A DNA stretch of 26,039 nucleotides from Streptosporangiaceae bacterium (GCA_030040475.1 JASHTQ010000228.1:1-26039); one strand, 5' to 3'. Shown: positions 17,033 through 25,044, counted from the stretch's first letter. Notes: generated by a model from the letters alone, not told the origin. Numbers and translations are program-made.

Positions 17033-17061
17033 AAAGGGCCAGATGCAAAATCTGGCCCTTT
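17033..17061 (+). terminator. Rho-independent-type hairpin after tRNA-Sec
   Basis: A perfect 12-bp stem (17033-17044 with 17050-17061; AAAGGGCCAGAT and its complement) closes a five-base loop GCAAA. It lies 26 bases after the tRNA end and its own A/T arms give a short U run. The AT-containing stem stands out in this GC-rich region. Confidence 0.85.
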
Positions 17062-17222
17062 ACTATGTTCCGCGATAAAGGCCGCCCCCGCCGACCTACC
17101 GGACATTATCAATGGACACACCGCGAATACGAGCGCCCGTGGTAGGCTGCCGCCGGTAATTGCTGACCCGCAAGCAGCAGGAATTGACCGCGGTACGCCA
17201 TCATCTATGGGGGAATATCCAA

Positions 17223-18161
17223 ATGCGTCTCAACCAAGCGAGAATCGCGGCCAGAGCCGCCGCCATCAGCGGGGTCCTGGCGCTCGGCCTGGGAGGATCC
17301 GTTACGGCGGCCATGGCCTCGCCCGTCAGCTGGCAAGTCCCGTGCAACATGAGCGATCTCATCCGCGCGTTCGTCACCGCGCCCAGCGGCGGGACCCTGA
17401 CCCTGGCGAGCGACTGCACCTACTACCTGACCGAGTCGCTGGTAGATACCACGAACTACCTGACCATCATCGGCAACGGCGCCACCCTCGAAGGGGGCGG
17501 GCCGTACTCCGACTTCGCGATCCTTGGCGTGGACCGCACGGAGCACCTCACCCTCGACGGCGTGAGCTTCGACGGGGGCTCGGGTCCCGACGGCGGCGCG
17601 ATCAGCAACGCCGGACACCTCACCGTCAACGGCGGCGTCTTCAGCGATAACAGCGCCAGATACGGCGGCGCCATAGACAGCGGCGGCTACTATTCCTCGC
17701 TGACGATCAGACGCGCCGTCTTCACCCACAATTCAGCGAGCGTTGAGGGTGGTGCCGTCGCCGTCGACAGCACGACGACCATTATCGGCGCTACCTTCAG
17801 CGACAACAGCAGCCACGAAGGCGGCGCCTTCTACACCGACGCTTACTCGGCGACCGTGGAACACACCTCGTTCCGCGGAAATGTCGGCTATGAAGGCGGT
17901 GCCATCAGGAACGATGCCGACCTCACGCTAACGGATGTCACCGGCCTGCCTGGCAGCGGTAACTCCTTCTCCGAGAACAAGGCCGACAAGGGGGGCGCGA
18001 TCTACAACCATCACTCGGCGACGATCGACGACAGCCTGATCCTGTCCAACCGCGCCGACCGGGGCGGCGGCCTCTACGATGACTGCGGCGGTCGATACAC
18101 GCTGTCGGGCACGACCTTTCACAAGAACGTGACCGACAACATCTACGTGCAGGACTGCTAA
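17223..18161 (+). CDS. Secreted right-handed beta-helix protein with PMP-like GGA(I/V)/FxxN repeats
   Basis: A 312-residue exported protein. From the ATG at 17223 (GGGGGAAT about seven bases upstream) there is a signal peptide: basic N-region RLNQARIAARAAA, hydrophobic ISGVLALGLGGSVTAA, and a likely cleavage near AMA-SP. The mature part opens with a region that resembles chlamydial PMP and related CSLREA-type proteins (DLIRAFVTAPSGGTLTLASDCTYYL), then about six beta-helix coils. Each coil carries GGA(I/V/F) and FxxN: GGAISN, FSDNSARYGGAID, FTHNSASVEGGAV, FSDNSSHEGGAF, FRGNVGYEGGAI, FSENKADKGGAI. Three Cys (PCN, DCT, DDC) and a C-terminal QDC could form disulfides. No sorting signal, enzyme motif or membrane anchor was seen, so it is probably released or loosely cell-wall bound. 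Function unknown; adhesion or polysaccharide interaction is a guess from the fold. Confidence 0.85.
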   Translation: MRLNQARIAARAAAISGVLALGLGGSVTAAMASPVSWQVPCNMSDLIRAFVTAPSGGTLTLASDCTYYLTESLVDTTNYLTIIGNGATLEGGGPYSDFAILGVDRTEHLTLDGVSFDGGSGPDGGAISNAGHLTVNGGVFSDNSARYGGAIDSGGYYSSLTIRRAVFTHNSASVEGGAVAVDSTTTIIGATFSDNSSHEGGAFYTDAYSATVEHTSFRGNVGYEGGAIRNDADLTLTDVTGLPGSGNSFSENKADKGGAIYNHHSATIDDSLILSNRADRGGGLYDDCGGRYTLSGTTFHKNVTDNIYVQDC

Positions 18162-18218
18162 AGCGGCATCCCAGAAGTCCGGCGGAACATCGGGTGCGCG
18201 GGAGTTGTTGCGGGGGGC

Positions 18219-18647
18219 ATGATCGAGGATGGGTTTGCCGAGCTGATTGCCGCGCGGCGGCAGGGGGTACTCGTGACCTTCCGGAGGAACGGGTGGCCCC
18301 AGCTGTCCAACGTGACCTACGGGTGGGATCCGGACGAGCAGGTCATCCGGGTTTCCGTCACCGACGACCGGGCCAAGACGCGGAACCTGCGGCGCGATCC
18401 GCGGGTCAGCTTCCACGTCACGAGCAACGATTTCTGGTCCTACGCCGTGGTCGACGGGCACGCGGAGCTTTCCGCGGTGGCCGCCGACCCGCACGACGCG
18501 GCGGTCGAGGAACTTGTCGACCTGTACCGGGCGGTCCAGGGCGAGCATCCCGACTGGGACGATTACCGCGCGGCCATGGTCAGGGACGGGCGGCTGGTCG
18601 CGCGCATCAGGCCCGAGCGGGCCTACGGCCTGGTTAGGCACGGATGA
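18219..18647 (+). CDS. PPOX-class (pyridoxamine-phosphate-oxidase fold) F420-type oxidoreductase
   Basis: A 142-residue split-barrel flavin/F420-binding protein. Residues match the actinobacterial PPOX-class F420-dependent family: FAELIAARRQGVLVTFRRNGWPQ at the N-terminus (as separate strands), LSNVTYGWD, IRVSVTDDRAKTRNLRRDPRVSFHV, and DGHAEL. The K-T-R-N-L-R-R-D-P pattern is the family's cofactor-phosphate-binding strand. ATG at 18219 has GGGGGG six bases upstream. Members reduce small molecules with F420H2 or bind flavin or haem; which applies here is not visible. It lies 57 bases after the beta-helix gene and 72 bases before moaA, same strand, with no obvious functional link. Confidence 0.88.
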   Translation: MIEDGFAELIAARRQGVLVTFRRNGWPQLSNVTYGWDPDEQVIRVSVTDDRAKTRNLRRDPRVSFHVTSNDFWSYAVVDGHAELSAVAADPHDAAVEELVDLYRAVQGEHPDWDDYRAAMVRDGRLVARIRPERAYGLVRHG

Positions 18648-18707
18648 TCACGGGTACGGCGAATGCTCATGTTCGCGTGTCCGCGCGGCGGTTTTTGACG
18701 TCACGCG

Positions 18708-18713
18708 TAGGCT
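18708..18713 (+). promoter_or_regulatory. Candidate -10 box for leaderless moaA
   Basis: TAGGCT matches TANNNT and ends six bases before the moaA ATG at 18720. There is no ribosome site between them. A TTGACG occurs at 18695-18700 but is only seven bases from the box, so it is not a partner -35. Confidence 0.35.
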
Positions 18714-18719
18714 TGGACG

Positions 18720-19709
18720 ATGCTGGCTGACTCGTTCGGCCGGGTCGCGACCGACCTGCGCGTATCGCTCACCGACCGGTGCAACCTGCGGTGCGCGTAC
18801 TGCATGCCGCCCGAGGGCCTTGACTGGCTTCCGGCGCCCGAGCTGCTCACCGACGACGAGGTGGTGCGGCTGGTCAGGGTGGCGGTCGAGCGGCTCGGCG
18901 TCCGCGAGGTCAGGTTCACCGGCGGCGAGCCGCTGCTGCGCCGCGGGCTGGCCGGCATCATCGCGCGCACCGCCGAGCTGACCCCGCGGCCGGAAATCTC
19001 GCTGACCACCAACGGGATCGGGCTGAACCGCTCCGCCGCGGCGCTGCGCGCGGCCGGGCTGGACCGGATCAACGTGTCGCTGGACACGCTGCGACCCGAG
19101 ACGTTCCGCAAGCTGGCGCGCAGGGACCGGCTGCCCGACGTGATCGACGGGCTGGCCGCCGCGGCGCAGGCCGGCCTTGCGCCGGTCAAGGTCAACGCCG
19201 TGCTGATGCGGGACCTCAACGACGACGAGGCCGTGGGCTTGCTGCGGTTCTGCCTCGACCACGGCTACGAGCTGCGCTTCATCGAGCAGATGCCGCTGGA
19301 CGCGCAGCACGGCTGGAAGCGCGCCGAGATGGTGACGGCGGAGGAGATCCTCACCGCGCTGGGCAGGGAGTTCACCCTGACCCCGGACGACCCGGGCCGG
19401 CGCGGATCGGCGCCGGCCGAGGCGTACCTGGTGGACGGCGGACCCGCCGGGGTCGGCGTGATCGCGTCGGTCACCAGGCCGTTCTGCGGCACCTGCGACC
19501 GGGTCCGGCTGACCGCCGACGGCCAGGTGCGGAACTGCCTGTTCGCCAGGACGGAAAGCGACCTGCGCGGGCCGCTGCGCGCGGGCGCCGACGACGCGGA
19601 GCTCGCCGCCAGGTGGCAGCGCGCGGTCGCGGTCAAGCTCCCGGGCCACGGCATCAACGACCCGTCCTTCCTGCAGCCCGACCGGCCCATGTCCGCCATC
19701 GGCGGCTAG
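18720..19709 (+). CDS. moaA: GTP 3',8-cyclase MoaA
   Basis: A radical-SAM enzyme of 329 residues that starts molybdenum cofactor synthesis by converting GTP to 3',8-cyclo-GTP. The N-terminal cluster motif is C21-x3-C25-x2-C28 ([15 protein letters not shown]). GGEPLLR is the SAM-binding motif, with TTNGIGL and INVSLDTL next. The second 4Fe-4S site shows [10 protein letters not shown] and NCLF (CxxC...C). The C-terminus ends in the GG required for activity (SAIGG). All catalytic Cys are present and length is normal. moaC and later pathway genes are not adjacent. Its stop TAG overlaps the stop of the convergent encapsulin gene in a shared CTAG. Molybdenum cofactor could serve a selenocysteine formate dehydrogenase in an organism with the sel genes nearby, but that is inference. 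Confidence 0.96.
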   Translation: MLADSFGRVATDLRVSLTDRCNLRCAYCMPPEGLDWLPAPELLTDDEVVRLVRVAVERLGVREVRFTGGEPLLRRGLAGIIARTAELTPRPEISLTTNGIGLNRSAAALRAAGLDRINVSLDTLRPETFRKLARRDRLPDVIDGLAAAAQAGLAPVKVNAVLMRDLNDDEAVGLLRFCLDHGYELRFIEQMPLDAQHGWKRAEMVTAEEILTALGREFTLTPDDPGRRGSAPAEAYLVDGGPAGVGVIASVTRPFCGTCDRVRLTADGQVRNCLFARTESDLRGPLRAGADDAELAARWQRAVAVKLPGHGINDPSFLQPDRPMSAIGG

Positions 19710-21070
19710 CGGCCGAGTTCGACGTTTTCCAGCACGCCGAGGGCGTCGGGGACGAGGACGGCGACCGAGTAGTAGGCGGAGACCAGGTAGGAGATGATCG
19801 CCCGCTGGTCGATGCCCATGAACCGGACGGACAGGCCGGGCTCGTACTCGTCCGGGAGGCCGGCCTGGTGCAGCCCGACCACGCCCTGGTCCTTCTCTCC
19901 GGTGCGCATCACCAGGATCGACGTCGTGTTGTCGCGGGTGATCGGGATCTTGTCGCACGGCAGGATCGGCACCCCGCGCCAGGCGTGCACCGGACGGCCC
20001 TGCACCTCGGCGGGCTCGGGGTAGATGCCGCGCCGGTTGCATTCCCTGCCGAACGCCGCGATGGCCTTCGGGTGGGCAAGGTAGAAGCGGGACTTCTTGC
20101 GCCGCGCCAGGATGGCGTCCATGTCGTCGGGGGTGGGCGGGCCGGTGCGGGTCGGCACTCGCTGCGAGACGTCCGCGGCGTGCAGCAGGCCGATGTCCGG
20201 GTTGGTGACGAGCTCGCGTTCCTGGCGTTCGCGCAGGGCCTCGACGGTGAGGCGGAGCTGCTGATCGACCTGGTTCATCGGGCCGTTGTACAGGTCGGCG
20301 ACCCGCGTGTGGACGCGCAGGATCGTCTGCGCGACGTGCAGTCCGTATTCTCGCGGAGCCTGCTCGTAGTCGACGAAGGCGCCCGGCAGCTCCTGCTCGC
20401 CCCGGTGGCCGGAGGCGATCGCGATGTCGGCCTCGCCACGGGAGTTGCGCGGCCGGCGCTGCGCGGCCCGGTACCTGTCCAGGTGAGCGGCCAGGCCGGG
20501 GGAGCGGGCGACCACCTCGTCGAAGGACTGCCTGGACAGGCTGAACGTGGTGCACGGCGTCACCGCGACGGCGGTAAACCCCCAGCGGTCCGGCGCGCCG
20601 GAGGCCAGCAGGTCGGCGCCGAGATGCTCGCCGTCGGCCAGCGTGGCGAGCAGGGCCCGGTGGCCGTATTCGCCCACGGCGGTCTTGGCGACCTTGCCCG
20701 CGGCGATGAGGATGAGCCTGTCGGCGGGCTGCCCGGCCTCGACGACCACCTCGCCTTCCTGGTGCTCCAGCCGGGCGAACCCATCGGCCAGCTCGCTGAG
20801 CAGCCCGATGTCGTCAAGTCCGCGCAACGGGGCGAGTTCGGCCAGGCTCGGCGGGAGGGGGCGTACGTCGGCCCCGGTGCCGCGGAAGCTCACCCGGCCG
20901 CTGCCGATGGCGTAGCTGAGCCTGCGGTTGACCCGGTAGGTGCCGCCGCGGACATCGACCCAGGGCAGCATGCGCAGCAGCCACCGCGGCGAGATGCCCT
21001 GCGCCTGCGGCGCGGTCTTGGTCGTGGTGGCCAGGTTGCGCGCCGCCCGCGTGCTGAGGCTGCGCGTCAT
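19706..21070 (-). CDS. Family 2B encapsulin shell protein, second gene of tandem pair
   Basis: A 454-residue protein of the SrpI-like (Family 2) encapsulin class with an inserted cyclic-nucleotide-binding domain. HK97-fold shell parts: N-arm [12 protein letters not shown] (11-22), [12 protein letters not shown] and [15 protein letters not shown] (to ~56), then after the insert [94 protein letters not shown] and [12 protein letters not shown]. The insert (~75-200) is a cNMP-type barrel. Its phosphate-binding cassette reads GEHLGADLL...DRW: the usual Phe and Glu of FGE are Leu and Ala (150-152), though Arg162 remains. Start ATG 21070 lies seven bases after the partner's stop with no ribosome site, suggesting coupling. 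No cargo gene follows; moaA converges immediately. Subunits would assemble into a closed protein compartment. Confidence 0.9.
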   Translation of the reverse strand: MTRSLSTRAARNLATTTKTAPQAQGISPRWLLRMLPWVDVRGGTYRVNRRLSYAIGSGRVSFRGTGADVRPLPPSLAELAPLRGLDDIGLLSELADGFARLEHQEGEVVVEAGQPADRLILIAAGKVAKTAVGEYGHRALLATLADGEHLGADLLASGAPDRWGFTAVAVTPCTTFSLSRQSFDEVVARSPGLAAHLDRYRAAQRRPRNSRGEADIAIASGHRGEQELPGAFVDYEQAPREYGLHVAQTILRVHTRVADLYNGPMNQVDQQLRLTVEALRERQERELVTNPDIGLLHAADVSQRVPTRTGPPTPDDMDAILARRKKSRFYLAHPKAIAAFGRECNRRGIYPEPAEVQGRPVHAWRGVPILPCDKIPITRDNTTSILVMRTGEKDQGVVGLHQAGLPDEYEPGLSVRFMGIDQRAIISYLVSAYYSVAVLVPDALGVLENVELGR

Positions 21071-21077
21071 CTGGGGT

Positions 21078-22502
21078 TCAGTGGCCGATTTCCACGTTCT
21101 CGAGCACGCCGAGGGCGTCGGGAACCAGCACGGCGACCGAGTAGTACGCCGAGACCAGGTAGGCGATGATCGCCTCCTCGTCGATGCCCATGAACCGTAC
21201 GGACAGGCTGGGCTCGTACTCGTCGGGGATGCCGGTCTGGTGCAGGCCGACCACGCCCCGGTTTTCCTCCCCGACCCGCATCAGCATGACCGAGCTTGTG
21301 CTGTGGCTGGTCACCGGAATCTTGTTGCAGGGCAGGATGGGAATGCCCCGCCAGGCGGGCACCGAGTGCCCGCCGACCTGCGCCGTCTGCGGGTAGATGC
21401 CGCAGTTGGTGCACTCGCGGCCGAACGCGGCGATGGTGCGCGGGTGGGCCAGGAAGAATCCCGGGTCCTTCCACACGCTGGCCAGCAGCTCGTCCATGTC
21501 GTCGGGGGTGGGCGGGCCCGTCCTGGTGTGCAGCCGCTGGGAAAGGTCGGCGTTGCGCAGCAGGCCGATGTCGGGGTTGTTGATGAGCTCGTCTTCCTGG
21601 CGTTCACGCAGGGCCTCGATGGTGAGGCGGAGCTGGTGCTCGACCTGGTTCATCGGGTCGTTGTACAGGTCGGCGACGCGGGAGTGGACGTGCAGGACGG
21701 TCTGCGCGACGCTCAGCTCGTACTCCCGCGGGGCTGCCTCGTAGTCGACGAAGGTGCCGGGCAGCTCCTGCTCGCCCTGGTGGCCGGAGGCAACCTCGAT
21801 CTCGGCCTCGCCCTGGGCGTTCAGCGGCCCGTGGCCGTCGGGGGAGGCGGCCAGCTGCTGCCGCAGCGGCGCGTACTGCCTGGCGAGCCGCTGCAGGTCC
21901 TGGCGCTGCACGCTGAACACGATGCAGGGCGTGGTCGCCATGGCGGTGAACTCCCAGCGGGCGTCGTTGCCCGTGTGCATCACCTCCTCGCCGAAGTGCT
22001 CGCCGTCGGCCAGGGTGCCCAGCACGACCTGGTGGCCGTACTTCCCGACGCCGATCTGGGCGACCTTGCCGTGCGCGATGAGCACGAGCCTGTCGGCGGG
22101 CTGCCCGGCCTCGACGATCGCCTCGCCCAGCCGGTAGTCCTTCCTGGTGAACCGGCTCGCCAGCGCGGCCAGCACCTGGTCGTCGGCCAGCGCGGCCAGC
22201 GGGCGCAGCTCGCGCAGGGTCGGCGGGATGACCCGGATGTCGTCGCCGGTCACGGAGAAGCTGACCCGCCCGCTGCCGATCGCGTAACTGAGCCTGCGGT
22301 TGACCCGGTAGGTACCGCCGGAGACCTGGACCCACGGCAGCATGCGCAGCAGCCACCGGGACGTGACGGCCTGCATCTGCGGGACGGACTTGGTCGTGGT
22401 GGCCAGGTTCCGCGCCGCGGCCGTGGTCAGGCTGCGGTGCTGGCGGTTCTCGTCCGCGTGGTTGCCGTTCGCGGCCAGGGCCGGATCGATGGTCTCTGTC
22501 AC
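21078..22502 (-). CDS. Family 2B encapsulin shell protein, first gene of tandem pair
   Basis: A 474-residue paralogue of the next gene, with the same layout. It has a longer polar N-terminus (about 20 extra residues), N-arm [12 protein letters not shown] (31-42), [15 protein letters not shown], a cNMP-binding domain at ~95-220, then the shell core from [11 protein letters not shown] to [12 protein letters not shown]. The phosphate-binding cassette is near canonical here: GEHFGEEV with FGE at 170-172 and Arg182. Family 2A SrpI lacks the insert and is about 150 residues shorter, which places this in Family 2B. Members of that family are known to enclose terpene cyclases (2-methylisoborneol synthase type), polyprenyl synthases and others, usually encoded next door; none is here. 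GTG at 22502 sits eight bases after a good -10 box, so the mRNA is probably leaderless. Confidence 0.92.
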   Translation of the reverse strand: MTETIDPALAANGNHADENRQHRSLTTAAARNLATTTKSVPQMQAVTSRWLLRMLPWVQVSGGTYRVNRRLSYAIGSGRVSFSVTGDDIRVIPPTLRELRPLAALADDQVLAALASRFTRKDYRLGEAIVEAGQPADRLVLIAHGKVAQIGVGKYGHQVVLGTLADGEHFGEEVMHTGNDARWEFTAMATTPCIVFSVQRQDLQRLARQYAPLRQQLAASPDGHGPLNAQGEAEIEVASGHQGEQELPGTFVDYEAAPREYELSVAQTVLHVHSRVADLYNDPMNQVEHQLRLTIEALRERQEDELINNPDIGLLRNADLSQRLHTRTGPPTPDDMDELLASVWKDPGFFLAHPRTIAAFGRECTNCGIYPQTAQVGGHSVPAWRGIPILPCNKIPVTSHSTSSVMLMRVGEENRGVVGLHQTGIPDEYEPSLSVRFMGIDEEAIIAYLVSAYYSVAVLVPDALGVLENVEIGH

Positions 22503-22510
22503 GCTTAGTG

Positions 22511-22539
22511 AGCGTAAGGTTTCTGTTACTTAACGTCAA
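22511..22539 (-). promoter_or_regulatory. Promoter of the encapsulin operon
   Basis: On the minus strand TTGACG (22539-22534), a 17-base spacer, and TACGCT (22516-22511) form a near-consensus housekeeping promoter. Eight bases later comes the GTG start, so the transcript should be leaderless. Two inverted repeats overlap it: ACGCT-N5-AGCGT across the -10 and start (22501-22515), and the imperfect 12-mer CTTAACGTCAAG at the -35 (22529-22540, five of six pairs). Either could be an operator. Confidence 0.7.
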
Positions 22540-22610
22540 GATAGCTGGTGAGGGGCGCGAACTGGCGGCCAACGAGGCGGTACTGGTAGCATTCGGGTGA
22601 ACTGAACACA

Positions 22611-22698
22611 CGGGAGCTCGGGCTGACCGGGCTGAGAGGGCGGCTCTCGCGCGCCGCCGACCGTCTGAACCTGTCCGGGTAATGCCGGCGTAGGGAGG
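22611..22698 (+). promoter_or_regulatory. TPP (thiamine pyrophosphate) riboswitch
   Basis: The conserved THI-box core is present in order: CGGGAGCTCGGG at the 5' side, GCTGAGAGGG (P2/J2-3), a variable hairpin, GACCGTCTGAACCTG, then CCGGGTAATGCCGG (P4/P5 region) and CGTAGGGAG closing P1. The closing strand GGGAGG is also the ribosome binding site of the downstream GTG at 22704, so ligand binding should hide it and block translation when thiamine is plentiful. TAGCAT at 22587-22592 is a possible -10 for the transcript. Confidence 0.95.
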
Positions 22699-22703
22699 CT
22701 GCC

Positions 22704-24125
22704 GTGGCGGCGACCGGCGACACCTTCGTCACGATATCCGGCGACCGCCGCTCGGAGGTCGCCAGGACGCTGGCCGAACCGGTGCCGCAGGCGCTGAGCC
22801 TGCTCGACCAGTTCGGGCTGTGGGGCAACCTCGGGGTGAGCCTGCTCGGCTTCACCGGGGCGATCTTCGTGCTGCAGCCTGGCGGCGCGGGCACGCCGCA
22901 GCTGTCGCTGGCCGCCGCGCTGACCGCGATCGTCGCGGGCACGCTGCTCGGCACGGTCGTGGTCGCGCTTGCCGGGCTGCCGGGCGCCCGCACCGGCGCT
23001 CCGGCCATGGTGCTGCTGCGCGGGCTCTTCGGCGCCCGGCTCTCCTGGGTGCCGACCGCGCTGAACATCCTGCAGTGCATCGGCTGGGGCGTCTTCGAGC
23101 TCGTCACGATCGCGACGGCCGCGCACACGGTGGCGCCCGCCCTGCCGCGGTGGGGGTACGTGCTGATCGCGGGAACCGCGACCGGGCTGCTGACCGTCAG
23201 GCCGCTCGGCGCCATCCGGGTGCTGCGCAGGTACGCGACAGGCGCCGTGCTGATCGTCATGTGCTACCTGCTCGTCCAGCTGGCCAGGCGCCCGCTGCCG
23301 GCGTTCACGCACGGCACCTGGTCCGGGTTCTGGGCGGCGACCGACACGGTGGTCGCGGTCGCCGTGTCGTTCGCGCCGCTTGCCGCCGACTACACCAGGC
23401 ACTCCCGCAGCCCGCGCGCCGCCCTGGCGGGCCCGCTGGCCGGCTACAGCGTCACCCAGGTGCTCTGCTACGTGATCGGGCTGCTCGCCCTGGTCACGGT
23501 CGCGCGCGGCAACGCGGGCGACATCTACGGCGCGTTCATCGCGCTGCCTGTCGGCTCGCTCGGCTTCGCCGTCCTCGCCGCGCGGGAACTCGACCAGTCG
23601 TTCGCCGACGTCTACTCCACCGCGGTGTCCATCCAGAACATGCGCCCGCTGTGGGACCGCAGGGTGCTTGCGGTGGCGATCGCCGCGCTGGCCACGGCCG
23701 GCGCGCTGTGGCTGAACATCGCCGACTACGAGAACTTCCTCGACCTGATCGGGTCGGTGTTCGTGCCGATGTCCGCGGTGCTGATCGCGGACTACTTCGC
23801 GGTGTCGCGGCGGCGCTGGGACCTGTCCGCGACGGCCCGCTCCCGCTGGCTGATGCTGCTGCCGTGGGCCGCGGGCTTCGTCACCTACCAGCTCATCAAC
23901 CCCGGCTACGTGTCCTGGTGGGTCTCTGCCTGGACCTGGGCCGCCCGGGCGATCGGGTTCACCCCGGCGAGTTGGATGTCCGCGTCGATCCTGTCGTTCG
24001 CCGTGGCTGGCGTGGTGACGCTTAGCCTAGGGGCCGGTATGCCGGGCCGTGGGCGTCGTCGCAGTGCTGCTCGGCGGTCAGCGTGGCGGCCTGGGCGTGA
24101 TCGACCTGCAGGGTGGCGTGAGTGA
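22704..24125 (+). CDS. cytX: NCS1-family permease, CytX-like thiamine-precursor (HMP) transporter
   Basis: A 473-residue membrane transporter with about twelve helices of the nucleobase:cation symporter-1 family (CodB-like). Visible family features: the amphipathic entry LSLLDQFGLWGNLGVSLLG, the helix-1 region GFTGAIFVLQ, GLPGARTGAPAMVLLRGLFG, LNILQCIGWGVFEL, VAVAVSFAPLAADYTRHSR, DVYSTAVSIQN, and a late NIADYENFLDLIGSVFVPMSAVLIADYF. The TPP riboswitch directly in front, overlapping its ribosome site, points to uptake of a thiamine moiety, most likely hydroxymethylpyrimidine; this is the basis for the CytX name. The last ~28 residues (from GMPGRGRRR on) are Arg-rich and antisense to the convergent CDF gene, unlike the rest of the protein, and may be a recent read-through tail. 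Substrate is inferred from regulation, not shown. Confidence 0.9.
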   Translation: MAATGDTFVTISGDRRSEVARTLAEPVPQALSLLDQFGLWGNLGVSLLGFTGAIFVLQPGGAGTPQLSLAAALTAIVAGTLLGTVVVALAGLPGARTGAPAMVLLRGLFGARLSWVPTALNILQCIGWGVFELVTIATAAHTVAPALPRWGYVLIAGTATGLLTVRPLGAIRVLRRYATGAVLIVMCYLLVQLARRPLPAFTHGTWSGFWAATDTVVAVAVSFAPLAADYTRHSRSPRAALAGPLAGYSVTQVLCYVIGLLALVTVARGNAGDIYGAFIALPVGSLGFAVLAARELDQSFADVYSTAVSIQNMRPLWDRRVLAVAIAALATAGALWLNIADYENFLDLIGSVFVPMSAVLIADYFAVSRRRWDLSATARSRWLMLLPWAAGFVTYQLINPGYVSWWVSAWTWAARAIGFTPASWMSASILSFAVAGVVTLSLGAGMPGRGRRRSAARRSAWRPGRDRPAGWRE

Positions 24126-24966
24126 TCCCGTACACGCCGCTCAGGAACGCCTCAAGGTCGGCGCGCACGGCGTGGCAGTCATAGCCGGGCGCCACGAGCA
24201 CGTGCGCGGAGGCGGCGGGCAGGCCCGAGCTGATCTCCCAGATGTGCAGGTCATGCACCTCGGCGACGTGCGGCCGTGCCGCCATCGCGGCGCCGATCAC
24301 CGCCGGGTCGAGCCCCGCGGGCGCCGCCTCGAGGAAGATCCGGCCGGTGTCCCTGATCAGCCCGTAACCGGCGCGCAGCATCAGCGCCACGACGGCGAGC
24401 GTGGCGATCGCGTCCGCCCGGTCGAATCCGGTCAGCACGATGACCAGGCCCGCCGCCGCGGTGGCCACGAACGCGTACAGATCGGTGAGAATGTGCTTGA
24501 ACGCCCCGGCGACCGCCAGGTTCCTCCGGCCGCCTGCCCTGGCGATCAGCAGCGCCGCGGCGACGTTGACGGCCACCCCGGCCAGCGCCACCGCCAGCAC
24601 GGTGCCGCCGGCCACGGCCGGGGGCGCGACCAGCCGCCTGATCGCCGAGTAGCCGAGCCAGGCCGCGAGCAGGACCAGGGTGATCCCGTTGGCCTGCGCC
24701 GACATGATCTCGGTGCGCTTGAGCCCGTAGGTGTAGCCGCCTGCCGCGGGCCTGGCGGCCAGCCGCGCGGTGACCAGCACGAGCGCGATGGAGGCGGCGT
24801 CGGTGAGCATGTGCGCGGCGTCGGAGATCAGCGCGAGCGAGTGCGCGACAAGCCCGGCCGTGACCTCCCCGGCCATGAACGCGAGGATCAGCACCAGGGC
24901 GCCGGACAGCCACCTGGGGTCGGCGCCGGGAGCCGGGCCGTGCGAGTGCCCGTGGTTTCCCGCCAC
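24022..24966 (-). CDS. Cation diffusion facilitator (zinc-type) exporter
   Basis: A 314-residue CDF metal/proton antiporter. The His-rich N-terminus HGHSHG precedes six helices. The metal site in helix 2 is HSLALISDAAHMLTDAAS (HxxxD-like, from AHMLTD) and in helix 5 KHILTDLYAF (HxxxD). Between them GGYTYGLKRTEIMSAQANG is a family signature. A second His patch is absent from the IL2 loop, which is short (ARAGGRRN). The C-terminal cytoplasmic domain shows HVAEVHDLHIWEISSGLPAASAHV and ITHATLQVDH, as in ZitB/CzcD. It ends with a short HCDDAHGP tail that could bind metal. GTG at 24966 is the only sensible start; a perfect 14-bp palindrome lies six bases upstream. Its end overlaps cytX by 104 bases tail-to-tail. 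Zn2+ is the likely substrate; Co2+ or Cd2+ possible. Confidence 0.92.
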   Translation of the reverse strand: MAGNHGHSHGPAPGADPRWLSGALVLILAFMAGEVTAGLVAHSLALISDAAHMLTDAASIALVLVTARLAARPAAGGYTYGLKRTEIMSAQANGITLVLLAAWLGYSAIRRLVAPPAVAGGTVLAVALAGVAVNVAAALLIARAGGRRNLAVAGAFKHILTDLYAFVATAAAGLVIVLTGFDRADAIATLAVVALMLRAGYGLIRDTGRIFLEAAPAGLDPAVIGAAMAARPHVAEVHDLHIWEISSGLPAASAHVLVAPGYDCHAVRADLEAFLSGVYGITHATLQVDHAQAATLTAEQHCDDAHGPAYRPLG

Positions 24967-24971
24967 CCTTC

Positions 24972-24985
24972 TGACGATATCGTCA
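24972..24985. promoter_or_regulatory. Perfect 14-bp palindrome, candidate operator of the CDF exporter
   Basis: TGACGATATCGTCA is fully self-complementary and begins six bases upstream of the CDF GTG, overlapping where a leaderless promoter would lie. The TGA-N8-TCA form and AT-rich centre resemble ArsR/SmtB or MarR-type operators. No regulator gene is adjacent. Confidence 0.5.
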
Positions 24986-25044
24986 TATCGCGTGGGGATA
25001 CTCGACGGCAAGGTCGTCCTGCTGTAGGAACGGCCTGTGGCAGG

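Noticed and set aside
17223..18161. Beta-helix protein as a pectate lyase or polysaccharide lyase
   Set aside because: No catalytic or calcium-binding motif of lyase families was seen; the repeats match PMP-type GGA/FxxN coils instead.
18720..19709. MoaA as encapsulin cargo
   Set aside because: It is on the opposite strand, has no long disordered N-terminal targeting region, and is of normal MoaA length.
19613..22508. Two long plus-strand frames across the encapsulin genes (to 21169 and from 20940)
   Set aside because: Both are antisense shadows that look alike only because the two shell genes are paralogues; the minus-strand products carry the conserved motifs.
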